Positions 7,882-14,842 of a stretch of DNA of 48,878 nt are shown here, piece by piece (positions within the stretch are counted from its first letter, which is position 1; the number at the start of each line of letters is the position of its first letter). The stretch spans positions 1 through 48,878 of the forward strand of contig CANREZ010000007.1 of the NCBI GenBank assembly GCA_947629745.1. Reading direction: 5' to 3'. The translations under genes were made by a program, and so were the position numbers. The DNA comes from an uncultured Clostridia bacterium. GTDB taxonomy: Bacteria > Bacillota > Clostridia > Christensenellales > UBA1242. The notes beneath the pieces were generated by a model. It saw only the letters and a program-made list of their open reading frames with translations, was not told the origin of the DNA and made no database searches.

Positions 7882-7898
7882 TTTGACTATCTTTGACC
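7882..7898 (-). promoter_or_regulatory. CtsR operator
   Basis: Minus strand GGTCAAAGATAGTCAAA, an exact match to the tandem heptad form RGTCAAA-NNN-RGTCAAA. It begins about ten bases past the -10 box and overlaps the predicted start of transcription, so bound CtsR would block polymerase. Confidence 0.93.
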
Positions 7899-7907
7899 TT
7901 CAACAAA

Positions 7908-7936
7908 ATTATAGCACTGCAATATGTGTGCGTCAA
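7908..7936 (-). promoter_or_regulatory. sigma-A promoter of ctsR-mcsA-mcsB-clpC
   Basis: TTGACG (7931-7936), 17-base spacer, TATAAT (7908-7913) on the minus strand. Confidence 0.92.
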
Positions 7937-8077
7937 GGCAATATATTGTGCACTTTGCACAAAAATTTTGTCCTCACAATATTTTATGATAATCACCCCA
8001 GCTATAATATCTCCCACGCATATTTTTGTGGGATTAAATGCTCGGTAGAAAGTAATAGCCACTTGGATAAAAATTGT

Positions 8078-8198
8078 ATATTTAGAAATAAAAAAGTCCT
8101 AAAAATGATTACATTTAGTAGTAAAAATACACTATATAGGATTGGACATTTAGCAATTAGAAAGTCTTATATAGAACTGTGTATTTAGCAATAAAAAA
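8078..8198. repeat. four imperfect 33-35 bp tandem repeats
   Basis: The word TTTAG recurs at 8081, 8114, 8149 and 8184 (spacing 33, 35, 35), each within a related context of the form GTATATTTAGAAATAAAAAAGTC or ACATTTAGCAATTAGAAAGTC. The last copy runs into the terminator at 8191. The array fills the gap between the ctsR promoter and the amidohydrolase transcription unit; no gene is seen in 7937-8241. Confidence 0.6.
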
Positions 8199-8216
8199 GT
8201 CCCTAAACCAGGGACT
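8191..8216 (-). terminator. intrinsic terminator after the 19-codon gene
   Basis: AGTCCCT/AGGGACT stem with a 5-base loop followed by TTTTTTATTG on the minus strand. Confidence 0.9.
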
Positions 8217-8241
8217 AAAAGTCATGTGAAAATGGGCTAAA

Positions 8242-8301
8242 TTACTTAGCAAACATCCTAAGGATATAGATTGTTAGGAATATGATTAAGATATATTGCA
8301 T
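8242..8301 (-). CDS. 19-residue hydrophobic mini-protein
   Basis: ATG at 8301, stop TAA at 8242-8244. The peptide is MQYILIIFLTIYILRMFAK: a single hydrophobic stretch of about 14 residues ending in R-M-F-A-K, as expected for a membrane peptide with a basic cytoplasmic end. A strong AGGAGG site, formed partly by the stop codon region of the amidohydrolase gene, lies 6 bases before ATG, and the terminator at 8191-8216 follows, so it sits between a good ribosome site and the end of the transcript. I recognise no family. An alternative is a chance frame, but the AGGAGG has no other use. Confidence 0.6.
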   Translation of the reverse strand: MQYILIIFLTIYILRMFAK

Positions 8302-8311
8302 AATTAGCCTC

Positions 8312-9469
8312 CTATGACCTATACACCACCTGTCCATGATGTATCACAGTCGATATTGCAGATACCCCTCTATGATATATCACGTCATCTAGCACGCATC
8401 TAGCATCTAGAGTATCCACAATATTATCTAGTAATATTATATCAGCAAATTTACCTTTTTGCAATACCCCTCGGTCGGATAAATGTAAGACCTCGGCAGC
8501 ACGCGATGTTGCCATGGATAGTAACTCATATGAGTCAAACGGATCAGTCATTGCAAGCATCGCTCTCTGGTTGTCGCACGCACGCGCCATCTCGCAAAAT
8601 AAATTAGTACCCGTGTAGCCCGTGCCAAGGGCTATACTTATATCCTTATTCTTCATAGCATATAGTGGGCACATACCTCCCGCTAAGTGCAATTCGTCAC
8701 TTGGGGTTACCACAATACTTGCCCCAGACTCTGCGATTCGCTCTAGATCCTGCCTATCTGCATGAGTGCAACCTACAAGGACTGCCCTATCACTTAGTGC
8801 ACCATATTCCTCAGCAAGGCCAATTGGTGTGGTGTTAAATCGAGCGTCACACTGCCCCACACTGCTAAGATTGGTGCTAATGCGCATGAATAGTGATAAG
8901 TCGCTTTCCCGTGCATTTTTCATTAGGCGCATATACTCTCCTTCGTCAAATATCGCGGAATCAGCACCGTACATCGCAAGAGTTCCTTCGTGCGATAATT
9001 CGCGAATTTTAATCTCTATCTCCTCGTCAGTTAATATGTGAGATGGGGTACTTCCTAATAATTCTATGATAGAAATCTTGCCTGATACTGGCGCTACACC
9101 AAGTCTATCTATATTCCCGTCATCGACTAGAGTTGTCACGCCACACCTAGTGTACTCGTCCAGTATTTTTGTGACAGTAACGCTTGATATTTCCTCAGTC
9201 GGGGCAAGTATCTCGCTTATCTTCCTCTCGCAATCTTCGTCACAAATGTGGTCGAATTCCTGCATAAAACATCTAGTAAATACACTGGAAAATGCGTCAA
9301 TTAAACCTGGGATAAGCAATCCCCCATGGCAGTCGACTATGGTGTCAAATTCTCCCTCAATATTACTAGATATATCGATAATTTTCTCCCCATCAACTGC
9401 TAGGTCACACTTATTTATCTTATCATCTAGCATCGTTAGGATATAACAATTGGTATACTTCGTCCTCAT
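8312..9469 (-). CDS. amidohydrolase-superfamily protein lacking metal ligands
   Basis: 385 residues, laid out like the deaminase/chlorohydrolase branch (MtaD, SsnA, guanine deaminase): N-terminal beta-sandwich strands, LLIPGLID at 52-58, the TIM barrel, and the returning sandwich with GVLQKGKFADIILLD near the end. The HxH pair expected right after PGLID is replaced by residues AFSSVF (59-64). The later His of the HxxE segment is missing (residues 196-208 read RISTNLSSVGQCD), and the GTD segment reads ALGTGYTG, so the catalytic Asp is gone. One TH (235-236) remains. Metal-dependent hydrolysis is unlikely; binding or scaffolding is more plausible. Start supported by AGGTGA and the promoter at 9489-9518. 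The 19-codon gene follows at once. Confidence 0.75.
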   Translation of the reverse strand: MRTKYTNCYILTMLDDKINKCDLAVDGEKIIDISSNIEGEFDTIVDCHGGLLIPGLIDAFSSVFTRCFMQEFDHICDEDCERKISEILAPTEEISSVTVTKILDEYTRCGVTTLVDDGNIDRLGVAPVSGKISIIELLGSTPSHILTDEEIEIKIRELSHEGTLAMYGADSAIFDEGEYMRLMKNARESDLSLFMRISTNLSSVGQCDARFNTTPIGLAEEYGALSDRAVLVGCTHADRQDLERIAESGASIVVTPSDELHLAGGMCPLYAMKNKDISIALGTGYTGTNLFCEMARACDNQRAMLAMTDPFDSYELLSMATSRAAEVLHLSDRGVLQKGKFADIILLDNIVDTLDARCVLDDVIYHRGVSAISTVIHHGQVVYRS

Positions 9470-9488
9470 CTCTCACCTACAATAATTG

Positions 9489-9518
9489 ATTATAGCATAA
9501 AATCTCTCATCCAATCAA
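9489..9518 (-). promoter_or_regulatory. sigma-A promoter of the amidohydrolase-like gene
   Basis: TTGATT (9513-9518), 18-base spacer, TATAAT (9489-9494) on the minus strand. Confidence 0.75.
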
Positions 9519-9540
9519 GGTAATTGGCAACGAGCCTAAA

Positions 9541-9567
9541 TAAAAAGAAGCCCTATATTTGGGCCTC
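9541..9567 (-). terminator. intrinsic terminator after lysS
   Basis: GAGGCCC/GGGCTTC stem (one G-U pair) and 7-base loop followed by TTTTTATTT on the minus strand, immediately after the lysS stop. Confidence 0.85.
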
Positions 9568-9569
9568 AA

Positions 9570-11045
9570 TTATTTCATATTAGGGAATAGTATGACATCC
9601 CTTAGAGTTGGCTGGTCGAGCAATATTGCAATAAGCCTATCAATTCCAAGCCCCAGTCCACTCATTGGTGGCATGCCGTGCTCCATAGCAAGTAGGAAGT
9701 CCTCATCTAGATTAAATGCTTCCTCATCACCTTTTGCCTTATTCCTCATCTGCTCCTCAAATCCTGCACGCTGGAGTGCTGGGTCGACTAGCTCAGAATA
9801 AGCTTTGACTAACTCTGTGCCTGCTACCAACACTTGGAACATCTCGGTTGTCCTAGGATCCTCATCGTTTGGACGGACTAGTGGCACTAAGTTTGGATAA
9901 TGATATAGCACCGTTGGGCGCACGATATTTGGTCTTACTTTTCTCTTGTAGACTAAGTCAAATAGTTTGTCTAGGCCGACTGTTGCATCGAGTTCACTAT
10001 CCTCGATAATTCCTAGTTTCCTCACATCCTCACGGAATTTGTCCCCATCGGTGTAGGATAGGATATCTAGCCCCAGTACGTCATTTAGCGCTTTGATGTA
10101 ATCTACCTTGTCCCATGTGCCGCTAAAATCTAGTTCTACACCCTGATAGGTGATCTTTTGTGTACCCTTGAATTTATCTAGTATGGACTGGATAAGCTCG
10201 GTCACAAAATCAATATTCTTGTTGTAATCCCAGTAACTTGCGTACCACTCTAGCATGGTGAATTCCTGCAAATGGCTAGCATCCATGCCCTCATTTCGGA
10301 AGTTCTTACCTATCTCAAACACTCTAGGTATTCCCCCACAAACGACTTGTTTTAGGAATAACTCCGGTGCGATCCTTAGATAATAGGTCTTGTCTAGTGC
10401 GTTGTGCTTCGTGATAAATGGTTTTGCTGCAGCGCCACTAGCAATATTTTGAAGTATAGGGGTCTCGACCTCGAGGAACCCATGATCTACTAGGAAATTC
10501 CTGATGAAACTGATCACCTTGGACCTTGTGACGAATATGTCCTTTGCGTCCTCATTGCTTATCATATCGAGATATCTTTGGCGATAACGAGTCTCCATAT
10601 CACTAAGCCCGTGGAATTTCTCAGGTAGTCCACGCAGCGCTTTGCTAAGTAGTTGCACAGAATTTGCGCGGATAGTGAGCTCGCCAGTATGTGTGTGATA
10701 TAGTTCCCCGCACACTCCAATAAAATCGCCAATATCTATGAAATTTTTAAAGAAATCATAGTCCTCTACAGGTAGTTCATTGACGCTGACGCTAACTTGA
10801 ATTTTATTGTATATATCGCTAATTTGACAGAAAGATAGTTTGCCGAATATTCTCCTAAATACCATTCGGCCTGCGACTTTTACCTTTGCCCCATCAGGGA
10901 GCGACCTACAAGTAGTGATATCCTGTTCTTGGTCAAACTTTGGCGCATAAGGATTGATGCCGTTAGATTTTAATAGATCAATCTTGTACTTCCTGATATC
11001 AGTTTCCTTAGTGAGTTTCTTGAAATCATCTCCAAATTGTAACAT
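9570..11045 (-). CDS. lysS: lysyl-tRNA synthetase, class II
   Basis: 491 residues, standard length. The N-terminal OB-fold anticodon-binding domain (about 50-150, KVKVAGRMVFRRIFGKLSF) precedes the class II catalytic domain: motif 1 around FLVDHGFLEVETPIL, motif 2 RVFEIGKNFRNEGMDASH with the ATP-binding Arg, and motif 3 SGLGLGIDRLIAILLD. It charges tRNA-Lys. A weak GGGGT site precedes ATG. No T-box leader is visible. It lies alone between its terminator and the transglycosylase gene about 100 bases upstream, which has no clear terminator, so read-through from it is possible. Confidence 0.97.
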   Translation of the reverse strand: MLQFGDDFKKLTKETDIRKYKIDLLKSNGINPYAPKFDQEQDITTCRSLPDGAKVKVAGRMVFRRIFGKLSFCQISDIYNKIQVSVSVNELPVEDYDFFKNFIDIGDFIGVCGELYHTHTGELTIRANSVQLLSKALRGLPEKFHGLSDMETRYRQRYLDMISNEDAKDIFVTRSKVISFIRNFLVDHGFLEVETPILQNIASGAAAKPFITKHNALDKTYYLRIAPELFLKQVVCGGIPRVFEIGKNFRNEGMDASHLQEFTMLEWYASYWDYNKNIDFVTELIQSILDKFKGTQKITYQGVELDFSGTWDKVDYIKALNDVLGLDILSYTDGDKFREDVRKLGIIEDSELDATVGLDKLFDLVYKRKVRPNIVRPTVLYHYPNLVPLVRPNDEDPRTTEMFQVLVAGTELVKAYSELVDPALQRAGFEEQMRNKAKGDEEAFNLDEDFLLAMEHGMPPMSGLGLGIDRLIAILLDQPTLRDVILFPNMK

Positions 11046-11148
11046 AACTTACCCCGTTTAATAATTATTATCGTTATGTTATCATAGGTTATATTTTTAG
11101 TCAACTCAAAAACAATCTAAGTTATTAATCCTTCAAAATTCATGGCAT

Positions 11149-11688
11149 TTATTTCCCTATAAACCAATTTGTCCCATAGATGTGCTTGTATTTAGCTACA
11201 CGAGATAAATATGCTTTTGTCTCGCAAAATGGGATAGTATCTATATGCTTGCCGTCACTAGAATACTTGATATCCTTTTGCCAAGCAAGCACACTGCCCA
11301 TGCCAGCATTGTATGCCAGTATCACCTCGTTTTCGTCAAATATTGTGCTAAGATAGGATAAATAGTATACCCCAAGCCTTATATTATCCTCGGGTTCAAA
11401 TATGTCGAATCCAGACATATCTAGCCGCCCTGCCATATCCTTTGCCGTGTCAGGGAGCAATTGCATCAGGCCACACGCACCAGCGGAACTTGTGACATTT
11501 GGGTCAAAATTGCTCTCCACCTTAACAATGCTAGTAGCAAGTGCGGGGTCTATATGATACATTGCCGAATACTTGTAGATGATGTCTAGACATTTTGGAT
11601 ACAAAATAACGTGTACTGCAATCATTATAGATAGCATTATAGCGAATATTACGGCCCAGATGATGATACATATCTTCTTCACATTCAT
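11149..11688 (-). CDS. membrane-anchored lytic transglycosylase (SLT domain)
   Basis: 179 residues. The N-terminus has one hydrophobic segment (about 6-30) serving as uncleaved signal anchor. The rest is an SLT domain: the catalytic Glu in IVKVESNFDPNV, then SAGACGLMQLLPDTA, and ILAYNAGMGSV with AKYKHIYG near the end. It would cleave peptidoglycan glycan strands outside the membrane to give 1,6-anhydro products, which implies a walled cell. Length and layout resemble the short SLT proteins of Firmicutes. No ribosome site precedes ATG; instead TATAAT ends five bases before it, so the mRNA is probably leaderless. Confidence 0.9.
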   Translation of the reverse strand: MNVKKICIIIWAVIFAIMLSIMIAVHVILYPKCLDIIYKYSAMYHIDPALATSIVKVESNFDPNVTSSAGACGLMQLLPDTAKDMAGRLDMSGFDIFEPEDNIRLGVYYLSYLSTIFDENEVILAYNAGMGSVLAWQKDIKYSSDGKHIDTIPFCETKAYLSRVAKYKHIYGTNWFIGK

Positions 11689-11693
11689 ATTAG

Positions 11694-11724
11694 ATTATAT
11701 CGAAAATATTATTAGTTTATTCAA
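11694..11724 (-). promoter_or_regulatory. promoter giving a leaderless transglycosylase mRNA
   Basis: TATAAT (11694-11699) is followed by CTAAT and then ATG on the minus strand. The best -35 is TTGAAT (11719-11724) with a 19-base spacer. Transcription would begin at or next to the start codon. Confidence 0.6.
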
Positions 11725-11748
11725 AAAATAGAGGGATAACCCTCTATT
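11721..11748 (-). terminator. intrinsic terminator after polA
   Basis: AATAGAGGG/CCCTCTATT stem with a TTAT loop followed by TTTT on the minus strand, touching the polA stop codon; its T tract overlaps the -35 region of the next gene. Confidence 0.92.
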
Positions 11749-14298
11749 CTAATCTTTTAATTCAAACCAATTCTTGCCGCGTGCCACATTCACTGTGAGT
11801 GGGACAGACAGATTTACTACATTTTCCATGCAATCACGCAGGATTTCAGCAATTTTATCTTCCTCTCCACTTGCCACATCGCAGACTAGTTCGTCATGCA
11901 CTTGCACGACTATTTTTGAGCGAAGATTATTTTTCTTTATCTCGTTTGCCACATTTATCATTGCAATTTTTATTATATCACTCGCGGTCCCCTGCAGCGG
12001 CATATTCATGCTGGCGCGCTCGCCAAATTGACGCAAGTTGAAATTGCTACTCTTTATCTCAGGGATTACACGCATTCTGCCAAATAATGTCTTGACATAG
12101 CCGTGTTCCTTGCAAAATGCCACATTGCTATCCATGTACTGCCTGATTTTTGGATGTTCCTCAAAGTACCTGGATATATACTCCTTTGCTTGCTTTAGTG
12201 GAATCTTTATATTCTGCGCTAGACCGTAGTCACTGATGCCATACACTATGCCAAAATTGATAGCCTTGGCATCGCGCCTCATGCCGGCTGTGACATCCTC
12301 ATATTTTACGCCAAAGATCTTGCTTGCAGTAGCCGTGTGGATATCATCACCATTTTTGAATGCCTCTATCAGTGTCTCATCTCCACTCATGTGAGCAAGG
12401 AGACGAAGCTCAATCTGGCTATAATCAGCTGACACGATAGACCCTTTTGGGTCACTTGGGATGAACATACGCCTAATATTCCTGCCCTCCTCGGTGCGAA
12501 TAGGAATATTCTGCAAGTTTGGATCAGAACTAGATAATCTGCCCGTAGTGGTCAGTGCTTGATTAAATATTGTATGAATCTTGCCATCAGCTTGTATCAG
12601 ATCTTCTAGTGAGACGATATAGGTGGAATAGAGCTTGAATAATTGTCTGTAGTCGAGTATCAGTGGCACTATTGGGTGCATATCTTTTATCTCTTCTAAT
12701 ACCTCGTGATTGGTGGATAATTTCTTTTTCTTCCCCGCAAGACGAATGCCAAGGTCAATGAATAGCACGTCTGCTAATTGCTTGGAACTATTGAGGTTAA
12801 ATTTTGACCCGGCAAGCGTGTAGATGTCATTTACTAGCTTCTCTATCCTTGTCTCATAACTGGACTTCAATTCATGAATCACATCGCGATTTATTAGGAA
12901 TCCTGCATTCTCCATATCATATAGCACAGTAGATAGCGGGAGTTCAATATCAGTATACAGTGACAATAAGTCATTATCTTTTACCAATTGTAGATATTTT
13001 TGTGACAAATTGTACATAGTGTATGCAGGCTGGCTCATTGCGAGATTTTCTTCATATGCTATGTCACTAAATTTTGTGACCGTCCTTGCATTAGTATTGT
13101 ATAGGTATCTTAGTAGCATCAAGTCTACTACTCTACACGACCTACTATATGTTACATTCATACGGTCTAGACTATGGAGGAAATTCTTGTAGTCAAATAG
13201 ATACAGCGTATAATTCTTATCCATCACAGCTAGCACTTTTGATAGAATATCCGCAGCTGACACGCTATCGATATTTGGATTGAAATATTCTACCCCACCT
13301 ATATATAGATGGAGAATTGCACCATCTAGATATAGAGATAGTTCTTTTGATTTCTTTAGTCCCTCAAGTAGTGCATCTATATCATCTAGACTATTTATCT
13401 CCACTTGAGTGCATTTCTGCTCCTCTATCTTTGAGACAGAATGTTCGTTGAATAACTCATCGCGTTTTAATAGACTATTGAATTCGTATCTGACGAATAG
13501 ATCCCTCACATCAATTGACCAAGGGAATGTGTACTCGAAGTCGCTAAGTGTGCAATCTATATCCACATCACGCTTGATAGTAGCGAGCACGTAGGATAGA
13601 TATGCATCGTCTTTAAATGTGGAAAGTTTCTCCTGCTGCCCTTTTGGAAGGTCACTAATATTCTCATACACTCCATCGAGTGTCTTGTATTTCTCAAGGA
13701 GCGTTGTTGCGGTCTTTGGCCCTATACCCTTGACACCTGGGATATTGTCACTCGCGTCTCCCATGAGAGCTTTTAGGTCGACAATCTGCTTTGGCTCTAC
13801 TCCAAATTCTTCCTTTAGGTTACTAGCAGTGTACAGCACAGGGTCGACTTTGGCTGACTTTGGCGCATACACACAAGTATGAGGTTTGATTAGTTGTAGC
13901 AAGTCTTTGTCGGCCGAGACTATTATATTCTCAGTGTCAAATTTCATCGAAAGCGTGCCAATGATATCATCAGCCTCAATGGTTGGCATCTCAATGTATG
14001 TGATATTCATGGCTTTTAGCATTTCCTTAATTATCGGGAATTGCATGATAAGTTCACTCGGCGCTTCGTCGCGTGTGCCTTTGTACTGCCCATACAATTC
14101 GTGACGAAATGTCTTGCCTGGGCTATCAAAAGCCACTGCGATGTACTTTGGTTGATACTTCTCAATTACTCGAAGCAATGTGTGGACGAAGCCAAATACG
14201 GCATTGCTGATCTCTCCACGAGCGTTAGTTAATTGCGGCAGCGCATAAAATGACCTAAAAAATATGTTGTTACCATCGATTATCACGAATTTATCCAT
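11749..14298 (-). CDS. polA: DNA polymerase I
   Basis: 849 residues. The 5'-3' nuclease domain (about 1-290) has VIIDGNNIFFRSFYAL, VAFDSPGKTFRHE, IEADDIIGTL, LMGDASDNIPGVKGIGPKTA. The middle 3'-5' exonuclease-like domain (about 300-460) lacks the DxE metal motif: the expected strand reads LSLYLDGAILHLYIG, so proofreading is probably absent, as in Taq-type and Bacillus enzymes. The polymerase domain is complete: motif A VSADYSQIELRLLAH, motif B RRDAKAINFGIVYG, motif C VQVHDELV. It works in Okazaki fragment processing and repair. AGGTGA precedes ATG; promoter at 14318-14345. Confidence 0.98.
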   Translation of the reverse strand: MDKFVIIDGNNIFFRSFYALPQLTNARGEISNAVFGFVHTLLRVIEKYQPKYIAVAFDSPGKTFRHELYGQYKGTRDEAPSELIMQFPIIKEMLKAMNITYIEMPTIEADDIIGTLSMKFDTENIIVSADKDLLQLIKPHTCVYAPKSAKVDPVLYTASNLKEEFGVEPKQIVDLKALMGDASDNIPGVKGIGPKTATTLLEKYKTLDGVYENISDLPKGQQEKLSTFKDDAYLSYVLATIKRDVDIDCTLSDFEYTFPWSIDVRDLFVRYEFNSLLKRDELFNEHSVSKIEEQKCTQVEINSLDDIDALLEGLKKSKELSLYLDGAILHLYIGGVEYFNPNIDSVSAADILSKVLAVMDKNYTLYLFDYKNFLHSLDRMNVTYSRSCRVVDLMLLRYLYNTNARTVTKFSDIAYEENLAMSQPAYTMYNLSQKYLQLVKDNDLLSLYTDIELPLSTVLYDMENAGFLINRDVIHELKSSYETRIEKLVNDIYTLAGSKFNLNSSKQLADVLFIDLGIRLAGKKKKLSTNHEVLEEIKDMHPIVPLILDYRQLFKLYSTYIVSLEDLIQADGKIHTIFNQALTTTGRLSSSDPNLQNIPIRTEEGRNIRRMFIPSDPKGSIVSADYSQIELRLLAHMSGDETLIEAFKNGDDIHTATASKIFGVKYEDVTAGMRRDAKAINFGIVYGISDYGLAQNIKIPLKQAKEYISRYFEEHPKIRQYMDSNVAFCKEHGYVKTLFGRMRVIPEIKSSNFNLRQFGERASMNMPLQGTASDIIKIAMINVANEIKKNNLRSKIVVQVHDELVCDVASGEEDKIAEILRDCMENVVNLSVPLTVNVARGKNWFELKD

Positions 14299-14317
14299 AA
14301 ATTCACCTACTAGTAAT

Positions 14318-14345
14318 ATTATATAAAATTATACACATTTTTCAA
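14318..14345 (-). promoter_or_regulatory. sigma-A promoter of polA
   Basis: TTGAAA (14340-14345), 16-base spacer, TATAAT (14318-14323) on the minus strand. Confidence 0.6.
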
Positions 14346-14457
14346 AGTAATAACAGTCACTTTGTTAAGTTGTATGCTTTTGCTCATCACTCGCTACCAA
14401 GATTAGTATCAATGGAAATAAAATACCCTGCAATAGACAAATACCTTTAAAATATAA

Positions 14458-14486
14458 TTGCAAAATGGGAAAAGTTATGTTAAGAT
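14458..14486 (+). promoter_or_regulatory. promoter of tRNA-Leu
   Basis: TTGCAA (14458-14463), 17-base spacer, TAAGAT (14481-14486); the tRNA begins 18 bases later. Confidence 0.7.
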
Positions 14487-14504
14487 ATATCTAGCAATAT
14501 TTAT

Positions 14505-14591
14505 GCCGAAGTGGCGAAATTGGCAGACGCAGCAGACTCAAAATCTGCCGAGAGCAATCTCATGCCGGTTCGAGTCCGGCCCTCGGCACCA
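14505..14591 (+). tRNA. tRNA-Leu(CAA)
   Basis: 87 bases with encoded CCA. Acceptor GCCGAAG pairs with CCTCGGC (one A-C mismatch), the D arm contains GGCGAAATTGGCAGACGC, and anticodon stem GCAGA/TCTGC holds loop CTCAAAA with anticodon CAA. The long variable arm (GAGAGCAATCTC region) is typical of class II tRNAs, and the T arm is CCGGTTCGAGTCCGG. Confidence 0.97.
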
Positions 14592-14600
14592 AGTAATTAT

Positions 14601-14650
14601 AATCCGAACCAAATACTCGTAACGAGTGAATGGTTCGGATTTACTTTTTA
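14601..14650 (+). terminator. intrinsic terminator after tRNA-Leu
   Basis: AATCCGAACCA (14601-14611) and TGGTTCGGATT (14631-14641) pair; an internal ACTCGT/ACGAGT hairpin lies in the loop, and TACTTTTTA follows. Confidence 0.85.
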
Positions 14651-14671
14651 TCTATGAGCATTATTTCAGGC

Positions 14672-14700
14672 TTGGTTTATGCGGAGTTTTATGCTATAGT
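14672..14700 (+). promoter_or_regulatory. promoter of a candidate small RNA
   Basis: TTGGTT (14672-14677), 17-base spacer, TATAGT (14695-14700) preceded by TGC, an extended -10. There is no plus-strand gene before the terminator at 14753-14793. Confidence 0.5.
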
Positions 14701-14706
14701 ATTATA

Positions 14707-14793
14707 ATGATAAACAGGAATTTAGCGAGAACAAGTAAGTAATTAAGTATAGAAAAAGACCAACCTAACGATTCGAATTAGGTTGGTCTTTTT
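14707..14793 (+). ncRNA. candidate small RNA of about 87 nt
   Basis: Bounded by the promoter at 14672-14700 and the strong hairpin at 14753-14793. It contains one 11-codon frame starting ATGATAAACAGG at 14707, without a ribosome site, so a leader peptide or leaderless mini-gene is an alternative. No known RNA family recognised. Confidence 0.35.
14753..14793. terminator. bidirectional terminator between cysS and the candidate RNA
   Basis: Sixteen-base arms at 14753-14768 and 14778-14793 (AAAAAGACCAACCTAA and its complement) with a 9-base loop. The A/T ends give T tracts on both strands, so it can end cysS (minus) and the candidate RNA (plus). Confidence 0.9.
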
Positions 14794-14842
14794 AATACAT
14801 CCCTACTCTTGACACTTATTGAGCAAATTTTTTAGACTATTT

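Noticed and set aside
7859-8062. In-frame upstream extension of ctsR
   Set aside because: It would translate through the TTGACG/TATAAT promoter and the CtsR operator; ATG 7858 has a proper ribosome site and gives the normal CtsR length.
8078-8198. Possible CRISPR array
   Set aside because: The repeats abut directly with no unique spacers, and vary too much between copies.
10990-11148. T-box or lysine riboswitch before lysS
   Set aside because: The interval is short and AT-rich with no T-box sequence or multi-stem structure that I can see.
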